From contig JAEWEG010000058.1 in the NCBI GenBank assembly GCA_023389575.1, positions 1 to 64,000 of the forward strand: DNA of 64,000 bases. The letters run 5' to 3'. Each line of letters starts with the position of its first letter. The first letter of the stretch is position 1. The DNA is from Chloroflexota bacterium (GTDB taxonomy: Bacteria > Chloroflexota > Chloroflexia > Thermomicrobiales > UBA6265). The notes below the pieces were generated by a model that searched no databases, was not told the DNA's origin, and saw nothing but the letters and a program-made list of their open reading frames with translations. This document shows, piece by piece, positions 41,925 to 48,904 of the stretch. Both the position numbers and the translations under genes were made by a program.

Positions 41925-42554
41925 ATGAAGCGAAGAGAAGAAAAGAGGCAAGCGTTGGTCGCTTATCCAGACTTGAACGGCAAAACTCGCGAGGATGCCT
42001 GGGCGCTCCTGAATGAGTGGGTCACGAGCCCTAGCCTGATCCGTCACTGCCTGGCCGTGGAGACGGCGATGCGTGCTTACGCGGAGAAGCACGGCGAGGA
42101 CGTCGAGGCGTGGGGACTGGTCGGCCTGATCCACGATTTCGACTTCGAGCGGCACCCAACTCTGGAGGAGCACCCGTTCGTTGGAGCGAAGGTGCTTGAC
42201 GGGCTCGGCTATCCTCAATGGGTGGTCGACGCGGTGCTTAGCCATTCCGACGATCCCGCCTATCCGCGGGAAACGGACCTGGAAAAGACACTGTTCGCGG
42301 TCGACGAACTGACCGGATTCATTTCGGCGGTGGCGCTGGTGCGGCCCTCGAAGGCCGTGGCGGACGTCAAGCCGTCGTCGGTCAGGAAGAAGATGAAGGA
42401 CCGCCGATTCGCGGAGGCCGTGCGACGCGAAGACCTAGTCGAAGGCGCGGAGGCCCTTGGTATCCCGCTCGACGATCACATAGCATTCGTTGTGGATGCG
42501 ATGGCCGCCAATGCGGATGCGTTGGGGCTGGCCGGGGTTGAAGCCCCGGTGTAG
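41925..42554 (+). CDS. HD domain-containing protein
   Basis: A ~209-residue HD-superfamily metal-dependent phosphohydrolase. The metal ligands are visible as His in LIRHCLAVE, the His-Asp pair in GLIHDFDFE near residue 65, His in VLSHSDDP, and the last Asp in FAVDELTGF. Substrates for this small type are unknown, with nucleotides most likely. ATG 41925 is 5 bases after the queA stop; TTG 41955, behind AAAAGAGG, is a plausible alternative. Part of the ruvB-queA run. Confidence 0.88.
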   Translation: MKRREEKRQALVAYPDLNGKTREDAWALLNEWVTSPSLIRHCLAVETAMRAYAEKHGEDVEAWGLVGLIHDFDFERHPTLEEHPFVGAKVLDGLGYPQWVVDAVLSHSDDPAYPRETDLEKTLFAVDELTGFISAVALVRPSKAVADVKPSSVRKKMKDRRFAEAVRREDLVEGAEALGIPLDDHIAFVVDAMAANADALGLAGVEAPV

Positions 42555-42601
42555 CGCGATCCCGCGCTCAAATGGCGACATAGCCAGAAAGGTCAATTGA
42601 T

Positions 42602-43129
42602 TTGGCTCAGAACTACGGTAAACCATTCGACATGCAGCTCGAAGAGGGCAAGACCTATACCGCGACCCTCGAAACCAACCACGGTTCGATGGACGTGGAG
42701 TTCTACCCGGAAGACGCCCCGAACACGGTGAACAACTTCGTGAGCCTCGCCAAGGATGGCTACTACGATGGAACGCCGTTCCACCGGGTCATCAAAGGCT
42801 TCATGATCCAGGGCGGGGATCCGACCGGAAGCGGCATGGGCGGGCCTGGCTACAAGTTCGCCGATGAAACCGTGAAGAAGGACTACGAGCCGGGCACGCT
42901 GGCCATGGCCAACGCCGGACCGAACACCAACGGCAGCCAGTTCTTCATCTGCCACGCCGACCTCAAGGGACGGCTGCCGAAGAACTACACGATCTTCGGC
43001 AAGGTGACGAAGGGCCAGGAGACGGTCGACGCCATCGCCAACGTGCAGGTGAAGATGAGCCCCAGCGGCGAGCCGTCCTCGCCGGTCGAGCCGGTCGTGC
43101 TGCAGAAGGTCACCATCAACGAGGCCTAA
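42602..43129 (+). CDS. Cyclophilin-type peptidyl-prolyl cis-trans isomerase
   Basis: A 175-residue cytoplasmic cyclophilin that speeds proline isomerisation during folding. YTATLETNHGSMDVEFYPED, FVSLAKDGYYDGTPFHRVIKG with the catalytic Arg, FMIQGGDPTGSGMGGPGYKF, LAMANAGPNTNGSQFFI and TIFGKVTKGQ cover the whole domain. The start is TTG 42602 with AAAGG about 10 bases upstream; ATG 42632 would remove ten poorly conserved residues. No signal peptide. Terminated by a strong hairpin. Confidence 0.93.
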   Translation: MAQNYGKPFDMQLEEGKTYTATLETNHGSMDVEFYPEDAPNTVNNFVSLAKDGYYDGTPFHRVIKGFMIQGGDPTGSGMGGPGYKFADETVKKDYEPGTLAMANAGPNTNGSQFFICHADLKGRLPKNYTIFGKVTKGQETVDAIANVQVKMSPSGEPSSPVEPVVLQKVTINEA

Positions 43130-43150
43130 TACAGGGCGACACAAAGCAAG

Positions 43151-43190
43151 AAACCCCGCTGGCGCTTCATTGGGCCAGCGGGGTTTTTCG
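43151..43190 (+). terminator. Terminator after the cyclophilin gene
   Basis: Perfect 13-bp stem AAACCCCGCTGGC / GCCAGCGGGGTTT with a 10-base loop, then TTTCG. Confidence 0.88.
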
Positions 43191-43213
43191 CGTTCGCATT
43201 GACGTGATCGGGA

Positions 43214-43441
43214 TCATGCGGCTTCGAGCAGCGGATCGGACGCTTCCTCATACTGGTGGAGGAGGTCGATCCAGAACGCTTCCCAGGCGGTCACGTCCTC
43301 GCCGCGGGCGAGAGCCTGTTCGATGCGTTCATAACCATCGTTGAGGCGCTGCTCCAGGCTCCCGAGCCGGGTCGTCTCCCGTTCGCGCCGGGTGGAGCGA
43401 GCGCGAACGACCCTGAAATCAGCGTTCGGGTTTCCGTCCAT
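43214..43441 (-). CDS. Small protein in an SOS operon, unknown function
   Basis: A 75-residue charged, mostly helical protein (MDGNPNADFRVVRARSTRRE ... FWIDLLHQYEEASDPLLEAA). No domain recognised. ATG 43441 is preceded by GGAGGG at 8 bases. It lies 32 bases downstream of the annealing-protein-like gene on the same strand with no terminator between, so it is probably co-induced by DNA damage and may assist that protein. Confidence 0.65.
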   Translation of the reverse strand: MDGNPNADFRVVRARSTRRERETTRLGSLEQRLNDGYERIEQALARGEDVTAWEAFWIDLLHQYEEASDPLLEAA

Positions 43442-43473
43442 CAGTTATTCCCTCCAAACGCCTGGCCGCTGGC

Positions 43474-44088
43474 CTAGGCTGGCTGCTTGGACCGCATCAG
43501 CTGGCGTTCCTTGAGCAGTTCGATCACCGTGGATGCATTCTTTCGCGAGATGGCGTCAATCGAGCCGCCGGTCTGTTCGCGGGCGAGATCGTCGAGCGCC
43601 TTGCTGTTGAGCTTGAGGTCCCGTGCGAGCGCCTGGATCAGGCCACGCTGGCGATCGGTGGCGGCGAGATCCGCGCCGGCCTGCGAGCGATCGAACTGAC
43701 CCTCGGTCACATTCGTGGCCTTGAACTTCACGGGCGAGTCGACTACACGGCCATTAGCCGCACCGAAGTCGAAGTCAGTACAGAACTGGGTGCCAAAGCC
43801 AAGCGCGGCGAGCGCGCGGCCAATGGCCTTCGTCTCGGCCTTTTCAAGGTAATCACCGAAGCCGCGAGCATCCTCGCTGCCCCAGCCAGTGGCGGAACCG
43901 CCGTCGGGAATGGAGACCATCGCCCGGAACACCGCTTCGTTGTCGTGGTGCGACACGAGTTCGGTTTCAATCACGGCATTCGGATGCTCGTTGCGAAGCC
44001 AGACCAGGCGCCATTTGACTTCGAGGTATTCCTTGCCGCTTACCAGCGTAAGGTGTCGTGCGGGATCGAACTGGGTTGAAGCTGACAT
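43474..44088 (-). CDS. Single-strand-annealing-like recombination protein (tentative)
   Basis: A 204-residue protein. The N-terminal ~135 residues (HLTLVSGKEYLEVKWRLVWL, a beta-rich stretch, then YLEKAETKAIGRALAALGFG) resemble the core of Rad52/ERF-type annealing proteins, in which E-x-A-x-T/Y-A-I-G-R-A-L is the signature. The C-terminal domain (TDRQRGLIQALARDLKLNS, ISRKNASTVIELLKE) is the type often attached to such proteins. ATG 44088 has AAAGG 8 bases upstream. Its promoter overlaps a LexA-type box, consistent with a repair role. No phage genes lie beside it. Confidence 0.62.
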   Translation of the reverse strand: MSASTQFDPARHLTLVSGKEYLEVKWRLVWLRNEHPNAVIETELVSHHDNEAVFRAMVSIPDGGSATGWGSEDARGFGDYLEKAETKAIGRALAALGFGTQFCTDFDFGAANGRVVDSPVKFKATNVTEGQFDRSQAGADLAATDRQRGLIQALARDLKLNSKALDDLAREQTGGSIDAISRKNASTVIELLKERQLMRSKQPA

Positions 44089-44105
44089 CGAAGAGCCTTT
44101 CTTGC

Positions 44106-44117
44106 GAACGTTTGTTC
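44106..44117. promoter_or_regulatory. LexA-type SOS box of the annealing-protein-like gene
   Basis: GAAC-GTTT-GTTC within GCGAAC-N4-GTTCTG, lying over the predicted transcription start (+1 to +12) of the promoter at 44125-44153. Confidence 0.82.
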
Positions 44118-44124
44118 TGAATTG

Positions 44125-44153
44125 ATTATAGAACACATGATCTACTCGCGCAA
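44125..44153 (-). promoter_or_regulatory. Sigma-70-type promoter under the SOS box
   Basis: TTGCGC, 17-base spacer, perfect TATAAT on the minus strand, upstream of the annealing-protein-like gene. Confidence 0.78.
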
Positions 44154-44307
44154 TACCCAATGTGACTCCTGGGAACAGGCTGGCTGACCTTCTCGGGAAT
44201 GAATCAGCGCCCGACGTTGGGAAGGACATGCCAGTTCTGTACGATCGGTGTGGCGTGATAGACTTCAGGTCGTTGTATGTATGGAATTGCGTGAATGGGG
44301 TTGCCGG

Positions 44308-45450
44308 GTGAGGGTGTCGTGCCTTCAGGAAAATCTGCAGCGAGCACTGGGCCGGGTGGGACGAGCAGTGGCTTCCCGCACCTCGTTACCAGTGCTCAGC
44401 AATGTACTCATTTCCACCGACGAGGGGAGGTTGCGCATCGCCGCGACCAACCTCGAGATCGGTGTGACAACGTGGATCGACGCCGACATCCAGGAAGAGG
44501 GCCGAATCACGATTGACGCTCGCCTTCTGGGTGAGTTCGTCAACACGTTGCCCGCGGGCGGCGTGGAACTGACGGTGGACCCCAACCGGTTGTCGCTGAC
44601 CGTGAAGGCGGGCCGGGACGAGGCTTCCATTAATGGAATAGACGCCGAGGACTTCCCGGTGATCCCTTCCATTAGTGATGAGGGCTTCGGGGTCGAGATT
44701 GGGGCGCAGACCCTGCGCGACCTGATCACGCTGGTGGAGTTCGCGGCGGCGAGTGATGACTCGCGTCCGGTGCTTGCCGGCGTCCTGACCCGCTTCGAGG
44801 GTGATGTTGTCACCCTGGCTGCGGCTGATGGCTTCCGCATGGCGGTGAACGAGGGACAGCTATCCGGCTCGGTCGACGAGCGGACCGACCTTATCGTTCC
44901 CGCCCGCTCGTACCGCGAGCTGGCGCGCATCATTGGAGACACCGACGAGACGATTCGCCTGGCGGTAACGCCAAACCGGAGCCAGGTGATGGCGAGGGTT
45001 GGTGATACCGAGTGGGTGTCGCGATTGATCGACGGGACCTTCCCGGATGTACGCCAGATCGTGCCGAAGGACTTCACGACACGGGTGGATCTCAGTCGCG
45101 AGGTGCTGCTCAACGCCGTGCGGCGGGCGAGCTACTTTGCCCGGGACAACAACGACGTCATTCGCGTCGTGGTGAGCCCCGGCGAGGACGATCTGACGCC
45201 CGGCAACGTCGAGGTCTCGGCCAACGCGGCCGAGCGTGGCAACAGCCACAGCTTTGTCGACGCGAGCGTGACCGGTGGCGATGTGCAGATCGCGTTCAAT
45301 AGCCGGTATCTGGCGGACGTGCTCGCCGTGCTCAAGCACGGTCAGGTGATGATGGGGCTCAACGGTCCAACCCAGGCTGGCATCATTCGGCCGAGCGGCG
45401 GCGAGTCCTACACCCACGTGATCATGCCAATGGTCATCGGCGGCAACTAG
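44308..45450 (+). CDS. dnaN: DNA polymerase III sliding clamp (beta subunit)
   Basis: A 380-residue beta clamp: three similar domains forming half of the ring that tethers polymerase III. VSCLQENLQRALGRVGRAVA opens domain 1, VEFAAASDDSRPVLAGVLTRF domain 2, and AFNSRYLADVLAVL with the terminal YTHVIMPMVI domain 3. GTG 44308 (MRVSCLQ) is chosen from family starts; upstream in-frame GTG 44248 gives an unlike N-terminus. It is followed 22 bases later by recF, as in many bacteria, but dnaA is not adjacent. Confidence 0.97.
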   Translation: MRVSCLQENLQRALGRVGRAVASRTSLPVLSNVLISTDEGRLRIAATNLEIGVTTWIDADIQEEGRITIDARLLGEFVNTLPAGGVELTVDPNRLSLTVKAGRDEASINGIDAEDFPVIPSISDEGFGVEIGAQTLRDLITLVEFAAASDDSRPVLAGVLTRFEGDVVTLAAADGFRMAVNEGQLSGSVDERTDLIVPARSYRELARIIGDTDETIRLAVTPNRSQVMARVGDTEWVSRLIDGTFPDVRQIVPKDFTTRVDLSREVLLNAVRRASYFARDNNDVIRVVVSPGEDDLTPGNVEVSANAAERGNSHSFVDASVTGGDVQIAFNSRYLADVLAVLKHGQVMMGLNGPTQAGIIRPSGGESYTHVIMPMVIGGN

Positions 45451-45472
45451 CGGCGGTGGGCGCAATCGTTTC

Positions 45473-46666
45473 ATGTACCTGAATCGACTGGTGCTGGACG
45501 AGTTTCGGACGTACCGGCACCTCGACCTCGAAATACCTCCGTCCGGCATGCGAATAATCGGCAGGAATGCCAGTGGCAAGACCAGCGTCCTTGAGGCGCT
45601 GGTCATGTTGTCGACCACGCGTTCATCCCGAGCCTCTACCGACCGGGACGTCGTGCGGTGGGAGAGTGGCGCCGAGTATGCCGTGAACCCTTACGCGCGG
45701 ATGGAAGGGACGGTCGTCTCGCGGGAACGAACCCAGGAGGTAGGCATCAGCCTCGAACTCGATGCCGAAGGCGCCTCCGTGGTTCGCAAGCAGTTTCTCC
45801 TCTCCGGCGATTCCGTGCGGGCCCACGACCTGATTGGGGTGCTCAAGACGGTGCTCTTCTCGCCGGAGGATGTGCTGCTGGTTTCGGGGACGCCATCGGA
45901 GCGGCGGCGGCAGGTGGACATCCTGATCTCGCAGATCGACAGAAGCTATCTGGCGGCGCTCTCCCAGTACATGCGGGTGCTCCCGCAGCGGAACCAACTC
46001 CTCAAGCGATTCTCCAAGGAGCGACGGAGCGCGCGTGACATCTCGGCGATCACCGAGATCTCGTTCTGGGACGACGAATTGATCGCGAGTGGGTCACTGG
46101 TGATGGCGGCTCGCTGGCTGGCGGCGGCGCGTATCGCCGACATGGTCGCCGAGCGGTCGAAGGTGCTGGTGAGCGACGCCGCGATCGGATTCGCCTACAA
46201 CCCGCGGCTCGATCTCTCTGGAATCACGTCAGGCGACATATCGCAGGATCAATTGCGGCAGACGGTGGCCGGACTGTTTCACGACGCGATCGAGGATGCC
46301 CGGTTCGACGAGTTCCGACGGGGCATGACGCTGGTTGGTCCGCATCGCGACGATTTCACCTTCCTGATCGAGGGGAGGTCACTGGCGTCGTTTGGCTCCA
46401 GGGGGCAGCAGCGACTTGGGGTGGTGGCATACCGGCTGGCGGAGATCGACATGCTCGAGCAGCGGTCAGGTGAACGGCCGGTTCTGCTGCTCGACGACGT
46501 ATTGTCGGAACTCGATGAGGTGCACCGCGACAAGCTGATCGAGGAGATCGTGCGTTGCGAATGCCAATTGATGCTCACGTCGACCGAGGAGGGCATGCTT
46601 TCGCACCCCATGCTCGCCGGCCTGGAGTTGGCCGAAGCCTCGGGTGGCGGGATCGTCCGCCCGTAG
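45473..46666 (+). CDS. recF: DNA replication/repair ATPase RecF
   Basis: A 397-residue SMC-like ATPase that, with RecO and RecR, loads RecA at gapped DNA. Walker A is GRNASGKTS near residues 30-38; the signature ASFGSRGQQR near 303-312 and Walker B with LLLDDVLSELDE near 341-352 are intact. YLNRLVLDEFRTY begins the family N-terminus. ATG 45473 directly follows the dnaN stop by 22 bases, suggesting one transcript. The terminator downstream closes it. Confidence 0.96.
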   Translation: MYLNRLVLDEFRTYRHLDLEIPPSGMRIIGRNASGKTSVLEALVMLSTTRSSRASTDRDVVRWESGAEYAVNPYARMEGTVVSRERTQEVGISLELDAEGASVVRKQFLLSGDSVRAHDLIGVLKTVLFSPEDVLLVSGTPSERRRQVDILISQIDRSYLAALSQYMRVLPQRNQLLKRFSKERRSARDISAITEISFWDDELIASGSLVMAARWLAAARIADMVAERSKVLVSDAAIGFAYNPRLDLSGITSGDISQDQLRQTVAGLFHDAIEDARFDEFRRGMTLVGPHRDDFTFLIEGRSLASFGSRGQQRLGVVAYRLAEIDMLEQRSGERPVLLLDDVLSELDEVHRDKLIEEIVRCECQLMLTSTEEGMLSHPMLAGLELAEASGGGIVRP

Positions 46667-46706
46667 CTGGCCGTCCAGGTACCGCGACACTCCACAACGA
46701 ACGCGC

Positions 46707-46747
46707 AAAAGCCCCGGATCGATGGTTTTCGATCCGGGGCTTTTCCT
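46707..46747. terminator. Bidirectional terminator between recF and tRNA-Gln
   Basis: AAAAGCCCCGGATCG / CGATCCGGGGCTTTT, a 15-bp stem with an 8-base loop. T-runs occur on both strands, so it serves recF (plus) and tRNA-Gln (minus). Confidence 0.85.
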
Positions 46748-46751
46748 TGTT

Positions 46752-46825
46752 TGGCTGGGGTGCAGGGATTCGAACCCCGACTACCTGTTCCAGAGACAGG
46801 CGTCCTACCGTTAGACGACACCCCA
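46752..46825 (-). tRNA. tRNA-Gln (anticodon CTG)
   Basis: Acceptor TGGGGTG/CACCCCA, anticodon stem CCTGT/ACAGG with loop CTCTGGA (CTG), T-loop TTCGAAT, discriminator G, encoded CCA; 74 nt. An extended -10 TGCTAGACT lies at 46839-46847. Confidence 0.94.
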
Positions 46826-46932
46826 ACGCGCGGACGCTAGTCTAGCATTCCAAGGCGCGCCATTTCAATGAAAATGCGGCAGGATCCGTGCGAATCGCGA
46901 TATCGGTATCTCAGTTAGCGAAATCGCGCGGC

Positions 46933-47880
46933 TCAGCTCGCTGCCTGAGCAGCCTCCGCGGCGCGCACCAGGGCCTCCGGCAATTCGAACAGTACGTCGT
47001 CGAGCGTGCCACGGCGAGCGGCGAATCCGGCGGCCAGGGTGTTGCGGGCGAGGACGAGCGCGGTGACGGGCCCCGTTCCGCCAGGGACAGGGGTAATCGC
47101 TCCGGCTCGGCCAATGAGTGCGTTGTAGTCGGTGTCGCCCACGATCTTCCCGTTGTCCGCGACGTTGACACCGAAGTCGATCACGATCGCGCCTGGCGAC
47201 ACCATCTCCCTGGTCACGAGACCCGCGGAACCGGCCGCGACACAGATGACCTCGGCCCGCAAGGTTTCGGCGGCGAGATCCCTGGTGTGCCGGTGGCACA
47301 GGGTCACGGTCGCGTTCCTCTGGGTCAGCAAAGTGGCGAGCGGTCGCCCCACCACATTGCTGCGCCCGATCACCGTGATCCTGGCGCCATCCAGCTCGAC
47401 GCCCGCATGGTCCAGGAGTTCGAGTCCACCGGCTGGGGTGGAGGGTCGGAGCGAGGGGAGTCCAAGGTGCAGACGTCCCGCGTTGGTCGGTGTGATGCCG
47501 TCGACGTCCTTGAGCGGCGAGAGGTGCTCAAGGATCAGTTGGGGATCGAGTTGGTCGGGCAGCGGCATCAGGACGAGGATGCCAGTGACGGACTGATCGG
47601 TGTTCAGACTCTCCACCGCTGACACGAAGTCGTCGGGTGTTGTTGTTGCGGGCAACTCAACATGACGATGCTCGATCTCGACCTTCCTGAACGTTCGATC
47701 GATAGAGGCGCGGTAGGCGAGAGCGGCGCCGTTGTTCCCCACGAGCAGGGACGCCAGGACCGGCGGTCGGCAACCGAGGTCGTGCAGGTGGACCTTGGCC
47801 GCGGCGATTTCAGCGCGGAGCGAGCGCGCCAGGCCCGCGCCCTTGAGAATCCGTGTCTCGACGGCATCCTTTGAAGTCAA
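46933..47880 (-). CDS. folD: Methylenetetrahydrofolate dehydrogenase/cyclohydrolase, altered active site
   Basis: A 315-residue FolD-family protein, which normally interconverts methylene-, methenyl- and formyl-tetrahydrofolate. ILVLMPLPDQLD near 105, DVDGITPTNAGRL, the Rossmann motif VIGRSNVVGRPLA near 167-179, VIDFGVN and the terminal TPVPGGTGPVTALVLARNT are intact. In the catalytic Y-x3-K segment the sequence reads YRASI, so the essential Lys is Ile, and cyclohydrolase activity may be lost. TTG 47880 is preferred, behind AAAGAG; GTG 47949 is an alternative. Confidence 0.88.
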   Translation of the reverse strand: MTSKDAVETRILKGAGLARSLRAEIAAAKVHLHDLGCRPPVLASLLVGNNGAALAYRASIDRTFRKVEIEHRHVELPATTTPDDFVSAVESLNTDQSVTGILVLMPLPDQLDPQLILEHLSPLKDVDGITPTNAGRLHLGLPSLRPSTPAGGLELLDHAGVELDGARITVIGRSNVVGRPLATLLTQRNATVTLCHRHTRDLAAETLRAEVICVAAGSAGLVTREMVSPGAIVIDFGVNVADNGKIVGDTDYNALIGRAGAITPVPGGTGPVTALVLARNTLAAGFAARRGTLDDVLFELPEALVRAAEAAQAAS

Positions 47881-48126
47881 TGGAAACTCTTTCTGCCAGT
47901 TGATGAGGAGTCGGGCGTGGGGGTGGAATGGCCCGAGAATGGCCTCCACGCGATGTGATTATAGCCTCTCGACCGACAGGGATACCCCGATATCCCCACT
48001 AATCAGCGAGTAATGACAGTAAAACGACGGGCACTGACATCTCGTTTTGGATAACGCCAGTTGCTGGCGAAAGTGTTGTTACGAGCCCTTGCATCGCCAC
48101 GATGTGTGGATTGTTCGTACAATCTG

Positions 48127-48155
48127 TTGACACGCTGGCAATCGAGCATTAGTAT
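48127..48155 (+). promoter_or_regulatory. Sigma-70-type promoter of the XRE gene
   Basis: Perfect TTGACA, 17-base spacer, TAGTAT, about 80 bases upstream of the XRE start codon. Confidence 0.8.
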
Positions 48156-48196
48156 GGTGACATCAAGTCGCGGTGGCGTGACTGAACGGCAAGTAG

Positions 48197-48216
48197 AGTT
48201 GTGCAGAAGTTGTGCA
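48197..48216 (+). repeat. Tandem AGTTGTGCA repeat in the XRE leader
   Basis: Two perfect 9-base copies with an 11-base period, one helical turn, downstream of the promoter. A candidate autoregulatory operator. Confidence 0.5.
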
Positions 48217-48234
48217 AGGTCATTGGAGGCGGGG

Positions 48235-48654
48235 ATGTTTGTCAGGGCTGATTTCGGATTTGGTGTGACGCTGAAGCGATTCCGCGAGGCGCGGCGTGTT
48301 TCCCAGAGCAAGCTGGCCGAGCGCGCCGGTTTCGATCACTCGTATGTCAGCCGGTTGGAGAGTGGTGCCCGGACCCCGACTCGCGACGCCGTGGAGCAGC
48401 TGGCGAAGGCGATGGACCTCGACCAGATCAACCGTGATGAGTTGCTGGCGTCGGCCGGCTTCCTTCCCGGAGAGGTTTCCAGCCTCCTTTCCGGAGAGCC
48501 GGAGATCACCGAGGTGCTTGGATTGCTGCAGAACAACCAGGTGCCCGAAGCGTACCGGGATTCCATGCGGCAGGTGCTGCGCCTGCTGGCCGAGCAGGCC
48601 CGGCACGTCATGCGAGGCGAGACTCCGGACCAGGGAACGGTGGTCGCGGCCTAG
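48235..48654 (+). CDS. XRE-family transcriptional regulator
   Basis: A 139-residue regulator with an N-terminal Cro/C1-type helix-turn-helix (VTLKRFREARRVSQSKLAER, FDHSYVSRLESGARTP, about residues 9-60). The C-terminal helical part (ITEVLGLLQNNQVPEAYRDS) probably mediates dimerisation; no ligand or protease domain is seen. ATG 48235 is preceded by GGAGGCGGGG; an in-frame upstream reading adds an unlike, Cys-containing extension. It lies upstream of dnaE but has its own terminator. Confidence 0.85.
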   Translation: MFVRADFGFGVTLKRFREARRVSQSKLAERAGFDHSYVSRLESGARTPTRDAVEQLAKAMDLDQINRDELLASAGFLPGEVSSLLSGEPEITEVLGLLQNNQVPEAYRDSMRQVLRLLAEQARHVMRGETPDQGTVVAA

Positions 48655-48749
48655 GATTTTGGCGGCTGTACGTTCATACTTGACTCGACACAAGGCCAGT
48701 CCCCGCCGGCCACGCGTCGACAGAGATGAACGACACCGCGCACGCACGC

Positions 48750-48783
48750 AAGCCCCGCTCCGATTGGTGTGGGGCTTGGTTGC
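48750..48783 (+). terminator. Terminator after the XRE gene
   Basis: AAGCCCC / GGGGCTT stem with a 14-base loop, followed by GGTTGCTT. Confidence 0.6.
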
Positions 48784-48904
48784 TTAAGGGACGCGCATCA
48801 CGAGACCCGCCTCGGCGGAAGCTCGGACTCGGTGCGTTTGTCCCGCTCGCTGCTCTCCGATCCGTGACGAGTCCACGGTTAGCCAGGTTCCGGAGAAGGA
48901 TCCC

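Larger units (their letters stand above)
47881..48234. other. Divergent promoter region of folD and the XRE gene
   Basis: About 350 bases without a gene. It contains the XRE promoter at 48127-48155 and a tandem repeat at 48197-48216 in its leader. Confidence 0.5.
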
